A stretch of 64,000 nt of DNA from Sporosarcina sp. PTS2304 (GCF_003351785.1 NZ_CP031230.1:2952501-3016500), one strand, 5' to 3'. Positions 46,549 to 55,890 are shown, counted from the stretch's first letter. Notes: generated from the letters alone by a model not told the origin. Numbers and translations are program-made.

Positions 46549-47775
46549 TTACTCTACACTTGTTTGATCGATCCAGTCTTTTCCTTCCAAGTGTCGTGTG
46601 ACCAGCATACTTGCGACTGTATCACCCGTAGAGTTTACCATCGTAGCCGGAGGGTCAACTACTACTCCGATTGCTGAAATGATAGGAAGTGCCTGTATTG
46701 GCAAGCCGTAAAACGTTACGATCACCATCTCGCCGATAAATCCGCCACCTGGAATCCCACTCATTACCACACCTGATAATAAGGCAATTGCAATCGCGGT
46801 TAGGAATGTACTGATTCCAGTGAACTCCATATTAAACACGCCAAATACGAAAGCGATTTTCAAGATGGCTGATAAACAAGACCCGTCCATGTGAATCGTT
46901 GCCCCAAGCGGTAAGACGGTTTCACGAATATCTTTTGGTACCCCAATCTTTTTCGCTGCTTGTAAGTTGATTGGCATAGCCGCAAAACTACTTCCTGTTC
47001 CGAGAGCCGTAGCTGCTGGTGCTAAAATGTTTTTCCAAAAGCGAGTAACTCCTTTTTTTCCGCCTGCAATAAACGCATATAGTGTAAATCCAATCGCAAA
47101 GTATAAAATAGCTACTGGGTAATAAAGAATAAATGCCTGTGCGTAATCACCTATGAGCTCGCCGCCAAAATCACCAATTAATGCCGCGAAGTAAGCTCCT
47201 AACCCAATAGGTGCATAGTACATAATCAACTGGATAACTTTCATGAAAATTTCAGAGCCACTTTCTAAAAATCGCGCAAACGGTCTCCCGGCTTCACCCG
47301 ACAAACCAGTAGCAGTGCCCAGAATGACGGAAAATACAATCAGTGCCAACATGTTTTTACGAGAAAATAATTCAACAAAGTCAGGAACAGTAAACGTGTT
47401 CACAAGTTGATCTGCCAAAGCAATTTGCTCTACGTTTTCTGGTGTTTCTAGAGGAATAGAGACGCCAACTCCTACAGGAACTAAAATAACAGCCGCTAAC
47501 ATCGTAATAGATGCGAGTATGCCCGTAATAATGAATACAGTCAACATAGTCCCCATAATTCTTCCTAGCCTTTTTATACTGTCCATATTAGCAACTGCAG
47601 ACGCAATAGAGAAAAACACGAGAGGTACGACGACCATGAATAGTAGGTTTAAAAACAAGTCCCCAAACGGTTTAATAACACTTGCCTTTTCACCAAAAAT
47701 TAATCCAATAATGGATCCAATAATTATTGAAGATAATAAAATGAGGGGAAACCTGTAGGCTTTTAATTTACTCAA
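46549..47775 (-). CDS. Dicarboxylate/amino acid:cation symporter (DAACS)
   Basis: 408-residue membrane transporter of the glutamate/aspartate/cystine symporter family. Visible are the re-entrant loop ALGTGSSFAAMP (variant of the serine-rich motif), the MDGSCLSAILK segment, the GIPGGGFIGEMV hairpin and VVVDPPATMVNSTGDTVASM, where substrate and sodium bind. Substrate cannot be told from sequence. Last gene of a three-gene operon behind a D-cysteine desulfhydrase-like and a DapF-like enzyme (108-base gap), so it may import cystine, D-cysteine or another amino acid used by them. Confidence 0.88.
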   Translation of the reverse strand: MSKLKAYRFPLILLSSIIIGSIIGLIFGEKASVIKPFGDLFLNLLFMVVVPLVFFSIASAVANMDSIKRLGRIMGTMLTVFIITGILASITMLAAVILVPVGVGVSIPLETPENVEQIALADQLVNTFTVPDFVELFSRKNMLALIVFSVILGTATGLSGEAGRPFARFLESGSEIFMKVIQLIMYYAPIGLGAYFAALIGDFGGELIGDYAQAFILYYPVAILYFAIGFTLYAFIAGGKKGVTRFWKNILAPAATALGTGSSFAAMPINLQAAKKIGVPKDIRETVLPLGATIHMDGSCLSAILKIAFVFGVFNMEFTGISTFLTAIAIALLSGVVMSGIPGGGFIGEMVIVTFYGLPIQALPIISAIGVVVDPPATMVNSTGDTVASMLVTRHLEGKDWIDQTSVE

Positions 47776-47882
47776 TCTATAACAGCTCCTTTTCTTATGA
47801 AAGTACTTATAGTTGTTTGTTACAGCTGATATATGTAAGGTGATGGATCTTTCCCCATCATAGCTTCGTCAAACATATTACC

Positions 47883-48740
47883 TCATTCATTCCAATAAAA
47901 GATTCCTTCTGCAGTTGTTTCGGCAGGACCTTTCATCAAAACATGGCCAGTAGTATCCCATGTAATGTGTAAATCTCCACCGCTTAAATGGACGGTAATT
48001 TCAGCATTTCTTTGTACAAAGCCGTTTAAAGTAGATGCAATAACTGCTGCACAGGCACCTGTTCCACAAGCTTCAGTAATGCCTGAGCCTCTCTCCCACA
48101 CTCTAAAGTTTATTTCCTTGTCAGAAACAATCTCAACAAACTCGACATTTGTCCGTTCAGGGAAGCGTGGATCTTCCGTGATCAAAGAACCTAATTTCTG
48201 CAACGGTACCTCTTCAATAGCATCTACGAAAAAGACAGCATTTGGATTTCCTATAAATACTGCAGTTATTTGAAGATGATGTTCGGCTATTTGGAAGTCT
48301 TCTCCGATTACTTGATCATTGCTTGGACCGAGCATAGGGATTTGGCTTCTTTTCAATAGGGGAGGTCCCATATCGACTGTCACTTGTTCCACCATTTCCC
48401 GGCTCCCGAGCACTTCAGCCGTAACAAGTGCAGCTTTTGTTTCTATTTGAAATATCTTGTCTTTGACGAGATGGTTTTCGTATGCGTACTTTGCTACGCA
48501 ACGTAAGCCGTTGCCGCAACTTTGTCCTTCTGAGCCATCTTTATTAAAAATTCTCATTCCGACATCTGCTACGTCGCTTGGATGGATGAGAATGAGCCCA
48601 TCTGATCCAATTCCTGTATTCACGTTAGAAATATCTATTGCTAGTTTTTGAAAGATTGATTCATGAAACGTATGTGTAAACAAGTTAAGGTAAATATAGT
48701 TGTTTCCGATGCCGTGCATTTTTGTGAATGGGATAATCAT
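47883..48740 (-). CDS. dapF: Diaminopimelate epimerase-like protein
   Basis: 285-residue PLP-independent epimerase. Both catalytic cysteines are present: QSCGNGLRC near residue 75 and EACGTGACAAV near 226, with FTKMHGIGNNYIYL at the N-terminus and VNTGIGSDGLILI following. Size and both half-domains fit DapF, which turns LL- into meso-diaminopimelate for lysine and cell wall. However it sits in an operon with a D-cysteine desulfhydrase-like gene and an amino-acid symporter instead of lysine genes, so a side role as an amino-acid racemase is possible. Start ATG 48740 behind GCGAGGATCTG. Confidence 0.85.
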   Translation of the reverse strand: MIIPFTKMHGIGNNYIYLNLFTHTFHESIFQKLAIDISNVNTGIGSDGLILIHPSDVADVGMRIFNKDGSEGQSCGNGLRCVAKYAYENHLVKDKIFQIETKAALVTAEVLGSREMVEQVTVDMGPPLLKRSQIPMLGPSNDQVIGEDFQIAEHHLQITAVFIGNPNAVFFVDAIEEVPLQKLGSLITEDPRFPERTNVEFVEIVSDKEINFRVWERGSGITEACGTGACAAVIASTLNGFVQRNAEITVHLSGGDLHITWDTTGHVLMKGPAETTAEGIFYWNE

Positions 48741-48772
48741 TACAGATCCTCGCTTTTAGTCGGTAAGAGTAG

Positions 48773-49786
48773 TTATAGTACAAACAAGTCATCGTTAAAT
48801 AATGTATGGTTTGCGTAGAGAGAAGGAGAGCCTCCCGTATGGACGAAAAGCACGTTCTGATCTTTCGTAAAGACGCCTTTTCGAATCAAGTCTATGAGAC
48901 CAGCCATCACTTTACCAGTATACACTGAATCTAATAGTATGCCTTCTGTTCTCGCAAGCATTTGTACAGCTTCTATCATGCCGTTAGTTGGAATTGTATA
49001 GCCTTCACCAACATACTGGTCATAACAATGCACACTATTTGCAGTAATGTCTTCTGGTATCTGTAGAAAACGGGTTGTCTTCTTTACTAACTCTATAATC
49101 TTTGGAACTTGTGTTTCATTAGGTCTGGAAACGTTAATGCCAGTTACTTTAATCGGTGCGCTGTTCCCGTTAAAACCGACGATCAAGCCGGCTTGAGTAC
49201 CACCGCTACCACTTGCAACCACTACGTGATCCATTACAAGATTGCTGTCAAACGTTTGTTGGAGTATTTCTTGTGCACATGCAACATACCCGACAGAACC
49301 TAACTCATTGGATCCACCAACAGGGATTACATAAGGGTTCCGACCTGCAGCTGTTAAGTCTTCACTCACTTTGTTCATTTCTGCGTTCAAATCTGCACCG
49401 TGATGCACTATTCTAATCTGCTCTGCTCCAAGTAGTTTGTACAATAGATTATTGCCGTTAGCATCGGGATTATAAGAAGTGTCTACACCTTCCTCTAGTA
49501 TGAGATGGCATTTCAATCCCTCTTTCACAGCCGCGGCTAACGTTAGGCGGCAATGATTTGACTGTAGGGCCCCGCACGTGATAATTGTATCTTTCCCTTG
49601 CGCTATCGCATCTGCTAGTAAAAATTCCAACTTTCTTGTTTTGTTTCCACCACCCGCAAGGCCTAGCAAATCATCACGTTTAATGTAGATCGTTGGTCCG
49701 CCTAATAGTGTAGACAGTCGATCTAACTTTTCAATAGGTGTATGCCCGTGTGTATAACTTCTTCTAGGTAATTTCGACAATAACAT
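48773..49786 (-). CDS. D-cysteine desulfhydrase / ACC deaminase family PLP enzyme
   Basis: 337-residue PLP enzyme of the ACC deaminase/D-cysteine desulfhydrase family (fold type II). PLP lysine in GGGNKTRKLEFL near residue 50, CGALQSNHCRLTLAAA substrate loop, SGSGGTQAGLI phosphate loop and VHTGGSPSLYA end motif. DcyD-type enzymes convert D-cysteine to pyruvate, sulfide and ammonia; ACC deaminase cannot be fully excluded. First gene of the minus-strand operon, 32 bases before the DapF-like gene. Start ATG at 49786 behind AAAGGATG. Confidence 0.85.
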   Translation of the reverse strand: MLLSKLPRRSYTHGHTPIEKLDRLSTLLGGPTIYIKRDDLLGLAGGGNKTRKLEFLLADAIAQGKDTIITCGALQSNHCRLTLAAAVKEGLKCHLILEEGVDTSYNPDANGNNLLYKLLGAEQIRIVHHGADLNAEMNKVSEDLTAAGRNPYVIPVGGSNELGSVGYVACAQEILQQTFDSNLVMDHVVVASGSGGTQAGLIVGFNGNSAPIKVTGINVSRPNETQVPKIIELVKKTTRFLQIPEDITANSVHCYDQYVGEGYTIPTNGMIEAVQMLARTEGILLDSVYTGKVMAGLIDLIRKGVFTKDQNVLFVHTGGSPSLYANHTLFNDDLFVL

Positions 49787-50026
49787 GTAAAAAAATCATC
49801 CTTTCAATCTTTTTATAGTGCAATACATAAGCTAGTACTTTGCTTCAGGTAAGTGAACTGACTATAGAAATATGTATTTTCAAAATCATCACATAGTTAA
49901 AAACGTCTGTCAACGTTCTATTACTATATAAGTTGCATTAAAGGCTTTAGAACATTCGCTTTATTAAGAAGGCCTAAACGGAACACTACTTCTATCCAAG
50001 CCTGTTGATTAACTATATTATGTATA

Positions 50027-50255
50027 ATTCACTCATTGATTTATCTAAAAGTGATTTTGACTATGGCGATTGAATAGAGTAAGGCTGACTTGAAGCGGCC
50101 TCCGCCACGGCGAACCTCTCGGAGTCGATCTCAGGAAAATGTCCGGTTCTGTAGGGAGAATCCTAATGAGTACATACTCTCTACAACTACTCAATAAAAG
50201 CACCTAATTTACAAAGGTCAACTCCTTTCTTTGGATGATTAACAGGCTTTTTGAC
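50027..50255. repeat. Interspersed repeat, copy near 50.1 kb
   Basis: TCATTGATTTATCTAAAAGTG ... GGCGATTGAATAGAGTAAGG ... TCCGGTTCTGTAGGGAGAATC ... CTCTACAACTACTCAATAAAA ... GATTAACAGGCTTTTTGA. The same blocks in the same order occur at 55529-55890. The GC-rich centre is shorter and partly decayed here. Non-coding; the flanking 49787-50026 is AT-rich with nothing recognisable. Confidence 0.7.
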
Positions 50256-50295
50256 ATATAAATGATGAATGGAAATCTTGGTATATAAAAACTGT

Positions 50296-50670
50296 GGCTG
50301 TCCAACAAGTCCCTAAAATAAACCAGGCAGAGAAAAACGATTCGTTTTCTCTGCCTGATTTTGGTTTATAGTCGTTCATAGTTGAAAGTAGCCGGCGGAT
50401 GCCCGCTACTTTCAACAGATTTTCTATAGAAAAAGTGAGCTGTTCTGTGGTATACTGTTCGTAATAATCTTTGGATTGCGCATAAAAATCGTCCTTTCGT
50501 AGAGTGGGTTTGGTAACTTTATTCTACTAGAAAGGGCGATTTTTTTGTACCTATTGAAGCAAGACATCGAGTGGAACGGAAAGGAACGGCGAAGAGAAGA
50601 TTCTTCTATTCGTTTCATGGGAAAAAGGGCTGTCACAGAAACTCAGTTCTCACTGACTTTCTGGACAGCC
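50296..50670. mobile_element. Possible MITE with GGCTGTCCA ends
   Basis: 375 bp bounded by GGCTGTCCA and its inverse TGGACAGCC. Inside are two hairpins, one AGGCAGAGAAAA...TTTTCTCTGCCT (50323-50364) and one around AAATCGTCCTTTC...GAAAGGGCGATTT (50487-50542), but no full gene. Reads like a non-autonomous transposon or an insertion-sequence remnant. The right end overlaps the terminator of the next gene, so the end match may be partly coincidental. Confidence 0.4.
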
Positions 50671-50681
50671 CCAGTTTTTTT
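50627..50681 (-). terminator. Terminator of the AGCS symporter gene
   Basis: GGGCTGTCACAGAAACTCAG pairs with CTGACTTTCTGGACAGCCC around six bases; a T-run follows on both strands. Lies just after the minus-strand symporter gene. Confidence 0.8.
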
Positions 50682-50694
50682 AAACATGCATATA

Positions 50695-52071
50695 TTACGT
50701 AGTTTTTTTATTTTTACGTTCTTTTGGATAGACATTCTTAAAGTAGTCGTCTGTGATTTCACGTACTTTACCACTTAAGAATAGAACAGCAATTACGTTC
50801 GGTACGACAACGATCGCTAACAGTAAATCCAGGAATTGCCATACGAACTGCAATCCACCAAGCGCACCTACAACGATCGCGACGATGTAGACGCTTCTCA
50901 TCACTTTTGAGAAGCCGAGACCGAATAAAAACTCTGCTTGCTTTTCACCGTAATAGACAATGACTACAATAGTAGTAATGACGAATAAGAACAATACGAG
51001 TGAAATGATCATACCGCTAAGTGTTGCGCCAAATACTGTGCTATAAGCTTCAGTTACCATCGTAGACGCCTGATCGGCATCTACTGCCTTCCAAACACCT
51101 GTCGTTAAAATGACTAGAGCTGTCATTGTACAAACGATTAGCGTATCAACTACAACTTCAAACACTCCCCAGAATCCCTGTTTTGCTGGGTGATTATTGA
51201 CTGCAGCGGAGTGTGCAATAGGTGCAGTACCCATACCGGCTTCGTTGGAATATAGTCCACGAGCAAGCCCCCAGCGAATAGCTGCTGCGACACCAGCTCC
51301 CGCAAAGCCACCAGCTGCAGAAACAGGCTGGAATGCATACGTAAAGATTAATCCGAAAGCAGCAGGTATTTCTGTCGCATGGAATCCGATAATAATAAGA
51401 GCTGTTACGATGTAGATAACAACCATCGCGGGGATCAAGCGCTCAGTCACCCGTCCGATAGCTTTAATACCGCCAAATGATACGAGACCTACTAGCAAGG
51501 CAACGAACAATCCTGTGATCAGTGGAGACCAGCCAAATGCTGATTCAATTGTCGTCGCAATAGAATTCGATTGAACCATCGTACTCGCAATAATTTCAAT
51601 CATAAGAGCGAAAGCGAAAACATACGCAACTTTTTTCCAACCTAGTCCTTTTTTGATGTAATACATCGGCCCGCCGACATAGTTTCCTTCTTTGTTTTTC
51701 TCCCGGTATTTAATACCAAGAACGACTTCCGAGTATTTCGTTCCAATTCCTACTAAAGCGACTAGCCACATCCAGAAAATCGCACCTGGACCACCTAAAG
51801 CGATCGCTACAGGCACTCCGACTATATTCGCTGCACCCATTGTAGAGGCTAGAGCAGATGTTGTAGCTTGAAACGGAGTGAGCGTTCCGTCACCTGCACC
51901 CTTTGATAAAATTTTCCCGAACGTTTGACGAATAATGTGTGGCATATAAATAAATTGAAAAAAGCCAAGACGAATCGTCAGGAAAATTCCGCCGCCAATT
52001 AGTAAGATGATGATGGGAAGCCCCCATATAAAATTGGACGTATTTTCAACCCATGTTGTAAACGTTTTCAT
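50695..52071 (-). CDS. Sodium:alanine/glycine symporter (AGCS family)
   Basis: 458-residue amino-acid carrier with about 11 membrane helices. Typical AGCS blocks: LTPFQATTSALASTMGAANIVGVPVAIALGGPGAIFWMW, KYSEVVLGIKYREK, GGPMYYIKKGLG, and ARGLYSNEAGMGTAPIAHSAA. Members carry alanine, glycine or glutamine with sodium; B. subtilis has AlsT and YrbD types and the exact substrate is not clear. ATG at 52071 follows AAAGGAG by nine bases and is preferred to the longer frame from 52107. Between this start and 52407 the sequence is AT-rich with no gene. Confidence 0.9.
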   Translation of the reverse strand: MKTFTTWVENTSNFIWGLPIIILLIGGGIFLTIRLGFFQFIYMPHIIRQTFGKILSKGAGDGTLTPFQATTSALASTMGAANIVGVPVAIALGGPGAIFWMWLVALVGIGTKYSEVVLGIKYREKNKEGNYVGGPMYYIKKGLGWKKVAYVFAFALMIEIIASTMVQSNSIATTIESAFGWSPLITGLFVALLVGLVSFGGIKAIGRVTERLIPAMVVIYIVTALIIIGFHATEIPAAFGLIFTYAFQPVSAAGGFAGAGVAAAIRWGLARGLYSNEAGMGTAPIAHSAAVNNHPAKQGFWGVFEVVVDTLIVCTMTALVILTTGVWKAVDADQASTMVTEAYSTVFGATLSGMIISLVLFLFVITTIVVIVYYGEKQAEFLFGLGFSKVMRSVYIVAIVVGALGGLQFVWQFLDLLLAIVVVPNVIAVLFLSGKVREITDDYFKNVYPKERKNKKTT

Positions 52072-52407
52072 CTGATTGAACTCCTTTGTCTGTTTGGAAA
52101 GATCCAAACGTCTAGTTGTATGTGTCGACTGCCGAGCTTGTTCCTCTACTATATTAGTAAAGCGGTAGTGATGTTGTCAACAGAATCTAGAAAACTTTTA
52201 AACTATTTACGAATAATTATTTATTTATTTTTTTATAAAAATTAAGATTATTCAGTCTTGAGTTGACTTCTTTTTTCTTAATAATTACTGTACAAAGACA
52301 GGAATTAATACTATTCAAAATAACTTTTATTCTGATTTGATTACTCATTGTCTATAGTGGAAAATAGCCGACCATTTTTATCGGTCAACAAGCTAATTGT
52401 TTTCATA

Positions 52408-52460
52408 AAAAGAAAGGCCGTTACAGAAAATCAGACCCTGCTGATTTTCCGAACAGCCCC
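52408..52460 (-). terminator. Terminator of sigV-rsiV
   Basis: GGCCGTTACAGAAAATCAG pairs with CTGATTTTCCGAACAGCC; on the minus strand it ends in CCTTTCTTTTT. Directly after the rsiV stop. Confidence 0.75.
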
Positions 52461-52465
52461 TTTAG

Positions 52466-53329
52466 TTAACGGATATAAACATCGCTTACTAGTAAGTCTT
52501 TTAGAATCTCAGATGGAATTTCAAATTCTACAGGCCCCATGAGACCAGCAGCAACTTCATATTCATCGAATGAAATGACCAATGTGTGATGCGCTGTAAT
52601 ATAAAAATCTTGCTTGGCATCAATAGAAGTTACATAGGCATCGGGTTCATCCATCGGATAGTAGATCAAATTGGGATCCCTAGCCATTTGCCGTTTCATA
52701 TCCTCTGAAATGTAGGAAGTAATTACGTCAACATACTGGTCGTCTATAAAAAGGCTAGGCAATGTAAGCAACACATGATTTTGTTTATCAATGGTGTCAT
52801 GCTGAATAGATTCAGTCGCAGAACCGGCTGTGCTCACTTCATAGCGCGCGATTGAAAAGATTTGATCGGTTTCCGTTTTTATTTCATAACTTGTATCCAC
52901 TCCAAAATAGCCTTCGGTTTCTTCAGACATCTGTTGCTCGAACTGTTCAAAAAGCTTTTTGTTTTCCTCGATATATTTTTTGTTTAAGAAATTTTCCAAT
53001 TGTTTATCTCCTACACCCGATAGTGCGGGAACATGTAACTCGGCCTGGAAACGTTCTTCATCGACGGTATACGTTTGGATGGTGAAAACCTCCACAATCG
53101 GTCCCACCACAGGGAGGTGAATCATAGATTGAGCAAATGCAGGGCTTACGTTAATACTTCCGATGAAAAGAGCAGCGGCAGCAACCGCACTAAGCGATAC
53201 TCGTTTAAAAACAACGTGCTTCTTCCTCGAATTTTTCGCTTCTAAGATGGCGGCACTCACAACATTCTCGAGTTCAGGTGGAATTTCTATCTCATCATAA
53301 TTCTTCTTCAACCGATAAACGTTTTTCAT
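52466..53329 (-). CDS. rsiV: Anti-sigma factor RsiV-like
   Basis: 287-residue membrane protein. Short cytoplasmic part (1-42) that should hold SigV, one membrane segment (VSLSAVAAAALFIGSINVSPAFA) ending in an AFA-Q signal-peptidase-like site, then an outside domain of DUF4163/DUF3298 type (about 75-287). In B. subtilis RsiV binds lysozyme, is cut by signal peptidase and then by RasP, and frees SigV. The presence of the cut site, domain order and length (285 in B. subtilis) support the same job. It overlaps sigV by four bases (ATGA). Confidence 0.85.
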   Translation of the reverse strand: MKNVYRLKKNYDEIEIPPELENVVSAAILEAKNSRKKHVVFKRVSLSAVAAAALFIGSINVSPAFAQSMIHLPVVGPIVEVFTIQTYTVDEERFQAELHVPALSGVGDKQLENFLNKKYIEENKKLFEQFEQQMSEETEGYFGVDTSYEIKTETDQIFSIARYEVSTAGSATESIQHDTIDKQNHVLLTLPSLFIDDQYVDVITSYISEDMKRQMARDPNLIYYPMDEPDAYVTSIDAKQDFYITAHHTLVISFDEYEVAAGLMGPVEFEIPSEILKDLLVSDVYIR

Positions 53330-53823
53330 GCAGTATACTCCTCTCCTACTACTAATCGTAATTTTTTAAGTGTTCGATAGAGCTTAGTTCTAATGGTGTT
53401 TTTATTTTCATTCAGTATGATGGCGACTTCATCAATTTTCATATCCTCAAAAAATCGTAGAATGATTAAAGATTTCTCAAAAGGATCTAACCGATTAATG
53501 GCATTTTGTAAATCAGTATTAGATGGCTCGTTTTGTACATGGGGAAGCAATGTATTAAGAACAGCATCTTCCGTTACAGTCATTCGCTTATGTTTACGTA
53601 TAAAGTCTATCGCTGTATTTACAAGAATTCGATAGAACCATGTTTTTAAAAATGAAATTTCTTTCAAACCATGAATGGACTGTAATGCTTTGACGATAGA
53701 ATCTTGCACAATATCCAGTGCATTTTCTTTATTTCGTACATAACTATACGCCAGCCGATAATGTGTTTCCTGATTTTCAACTAAAAATGATTCGACCAGT
53801 TGAAATTTTTCTTTTGTTGTCAT
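53326..53823 (-). CDS. sigV: ECF sigma factor SigV-like
   Basis: 165-residue extracytoplasmic-function sigma factor. Region 2: YRLAYSYVRNKENALDIVQDSIVKALQSI and FLKTWFYRILVNTAIDFIRKHKR; region 4: LDPFEKSLIILRFFEDMKIDEVAIILNENKNTIRTKLYRTLKKLR. Both follow B. subtilis SigV closely, and the partner RsiV is next door. SigV turns on lysozyme-resistance genes such as oatA and dlt; oatA, which follows rsiV in B. subtilis, is not here. An ECF-type promoter stands just upstream, so it probably controls itself. Confidence 0.87.
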   Translation of the reverse strand: MTTKEKFQLVESFLVENQETHYRLAYSYVRNKENALDIVQDSIVKALQSIHGLKEISFLKTWFYRILVNTAIDFIRKHKRMTVTEDAVLNTLLPHVQNEPSNTDLQNAINRLDPFEKSLIILRFFEDMKIDEVAIILNENKNTIRTKLYRTLKKLRLVVGEEYTA

Positions 53824-53879
53824 GATAAATATTCACCTTCTCCATTTTTCATCTTTCCGTGCGTTCATCTTACTCATTT

Positions 53880-53907
53880 GACGGCTATGTAACGTAAAAA
53901 GTTTTGA
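53880..53907 (-). promoter_or_regulatory. ECF-type promoter of sigV
   Basis: On the minus strand TCAAAAC (-35 like TGAAAC) is followed after 17 bases by CGTC (-10 of ECF sigma factors). About 57 bases before the sigV start. Fits autoregulation by SigV. Inferred from consensus. Confidence 0.55.
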
Positions 53908-54237
53908 TTAAAAAATATATTTTTTACTTATTGTGGAACGTAGTTGTCATGTACTATACTACTTTAAAGTATTAGTTATTGGGAGGGTGTAGCATAGATT
54001 ACAAAGCTACTACTATTGTATTTAGCGTAGGTTGCTATGTAATATCATCAAAAGTAAGAAACCACTTCATAAATATATTTGTAATGATTTTATGAAATTT
54101 TATACGAGCACGAGTGAAAAAGGTGAGGAAGTAAGAATTTTTTAAGTATCAGTATTTATACTTGAAATCTATCTGTTGGTAACGTTTGAAATGAGTAGAT
54201 GAGTCATTAATGTAAAAAAACAGTAGGGGGAATAGAA

Positions 54238-55482
54238 ATGAGAAATTTTTATCGAGCGGTGATTGTATTATTACTTCTTATCAGTTCTGCAGTAGCATAT
54301 GGATCGACAAGTCAAGCGGCAGAACGCGAATTCAGTGATGTGCCGAAGCATCACCCGAACTATCGGGCGATCCATTACATGCATGAGAAAGGCTATATCG
54401 GAGGATTTGAAGATGGTACGTTCCGTCCGAAAGAGCCGATCACTCGCAAACATGTGGCTAAGTTATTAGACAAAGTATTGGATTTACCGCAACCTAAAAA
54501 AGAACAAATTGACTATATAGACGTGCCAAAACATCATCCGTACTATACTTCTATTATGAAGTTAACGGCTGCCCAAATAGTTGGTGGTACGAGTGAAACG
54601 TTTAATCCAAATGCTCCTATTACACGTATTCAGATGGCCAAAGTATTGGATATAGCATTCGATCTTCATATGACGAAGCAAAACTCTTTTTTTGATGTCT
54701 ATCTTGATCATTGGGGCTATGCTCATGCTAATGCAATGTATGCTAGTGGAGTATCTAAAGGGGCAGATGGTCATTATAAACCGAATGATTCTGTTACTCG
54801 TGCGCATTATGCGGAATTCCTGTATCGAGCGATGGAAGTGAAAAAAGCTCGTCCGTCTACAGATAAAGTGACGAAAGGAAAGGCATGGGATCTATCGAAT
54901 CGTCTACCGCATACGATCGAAAGAATTCTACGAGAAGGGAAAGAAAAAGGTCTTCCGTTTGAAGAGGTTCGACCTAATCTACTGAAGTATGCAACTGCAG
55001 AATTTACAGATGATGTGCTGAAAACATATTATCCGAAGGCTTGCGCGAATTGCCACGCTCCGCTGTTTCCTTATTTACGAATAGAACCACTTGTACGTTT
55101 TCAATTTACACAACCTGATGTGAATTCATTAAACGTAAAAACTGTAGAGTTTCGCAATGGCGTGACTGGTGGTGGATTCGTCAATTATACATTTAAAAAA
55201 CAACATTCTAAGTGGAAAATGGCGAAGTCTATATATACTATGGTAGGAAAAAATAATTTCGAATTAACTGAAAAAGAAGCGATGATTGTGATCAAAGAAG
55301 AGTATCTTTCAACCGGTTATGATGAAGTAATCGTAAAGTTAGTGAAGAAGGAAAAAGAAATCGAACTCGATCCAGTAACGGATATACCGTATACATTTGA
55401 TAAGTATATTTTTAATGTGGAGACGAACTATGGACGCTTTAGAATTTCGTTCAATTCCGCGGATGGTTTGTCGTATCAATAA
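54238..55482 (+). CDS. Exported SLH-domain protein with CXXCH motif
   Basis: 414 residues. Signal peptide 1-27 (ending SQAA), three S-layer homology domains (about 30-88, 90-145, 150-200: FSDVPKHHPNYRAIHYMHEKGYIGGFEDGTFRPKEPITRKHVAKLL and two more), which bind pyruvylated wall polymer, then a domain of about 200 residues of unknown kind. The latter has ACANCHAPL (about residue 265-273), a CXXCH sequence as used for covalent c-type heme, only once. Start ATG behind TAGGGGG. Stands alone; the gap 53824-54237 holds its promoter and an AT-rich stretch without genes. Confidence 0.85.
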   Translation: MRNFYRAVIVLLLLISSAVAYGSTSQAAEREFSDVPKHHPNYRAIHYMHEKGYIGGFEDGTFRPKEPITRKHVAKLLDKVLDLPQPKKEQIDYIDVPKHHPYYTSIMKLTAAQIVGGTSETFNPNAPITRIQMAKVLDIAFDLHMTKQNSFFDVYLDHWGYAHANAMYASGVSKGADGHYKPNDSVTRAHYAEFLYRAMEVKKARPSTDKVTKGKAWDLSNRLPHTIERILREGKEKGLPFEEVRPNLLKYATAEFTDDVLKTYYPKACANCHAPLFPYLRIEPLVRFQFTQPDVNSLNVKTVEFRNGVTGGGFVNYTFKKQHSKWKMAKSIYTMVGKNNFELTEKEAMIVIKEEYLSTGYDEVIVKLVKKEKEIELDPVTDIPYTFDKYIFNVETNYGRFRISFNSADGLSYQ

Positions 55483-55528
55483 GACTAAGTAAATTTAAAC
55501 CTGTTTATTCACCAAATTATATAAATCA

Positions 55529-55890
55529 TTCATTGATTTACTTAAAAGTGAGTTTAACTACGGCGGTTGGATAGAGTGACGCTGACTTTAAGAGTCTTGC
55601 AGCTTGCACTTCCAGACGATACGCTTTCCGGAAGGGACGCGGCGGACCGTCAAGCGCAGCGAGAAGGAGCACATCTTTGCACTTGACAGGCGTAATCGCC
55701 AATGCACTTCTGGCGAGTCCGCCGCGTCCCCTCAGGAAAGCGTCCGGTTCTGCAGGGAGAATCCTAAAGCGTACACTCATTATCTGCACTGCAAAGGAAG
55801 AATCCTAACACCTACACAATCTCTACAACTACTCATCAAAACACTTAATTTCCAAAAGCCCATCCTTTTTTAGATAATCAACAAACTTGA
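55529..55890. repeat. Interspersed repeat, long copy near 55.7 kb
   Basis: Same block order as the copy at 50027-50255, but with a long GC-rich centre: ACGCTTTCCGGAAGGGACGC (55621) and GCGTCCCCTCAGGAAAGCGT (ends 55743) are arms of a large palindrome. The block TGGCGAGTCCGCCGCGTCCC is shared with the 219-bp repeat at 44.3-44.7 kb, and TCCAGACGATACGCTTTCCG with the repeat at 44.9-45.1 kb. Not coding. Confidence 0.78.

Noticed and set aside
50545..50778. 77-codon frame at the MITE-like element
   Set aside because: Runs through a terminator stem and into the antisense of the symporter gene; at most a scrap of an insertion sequence.
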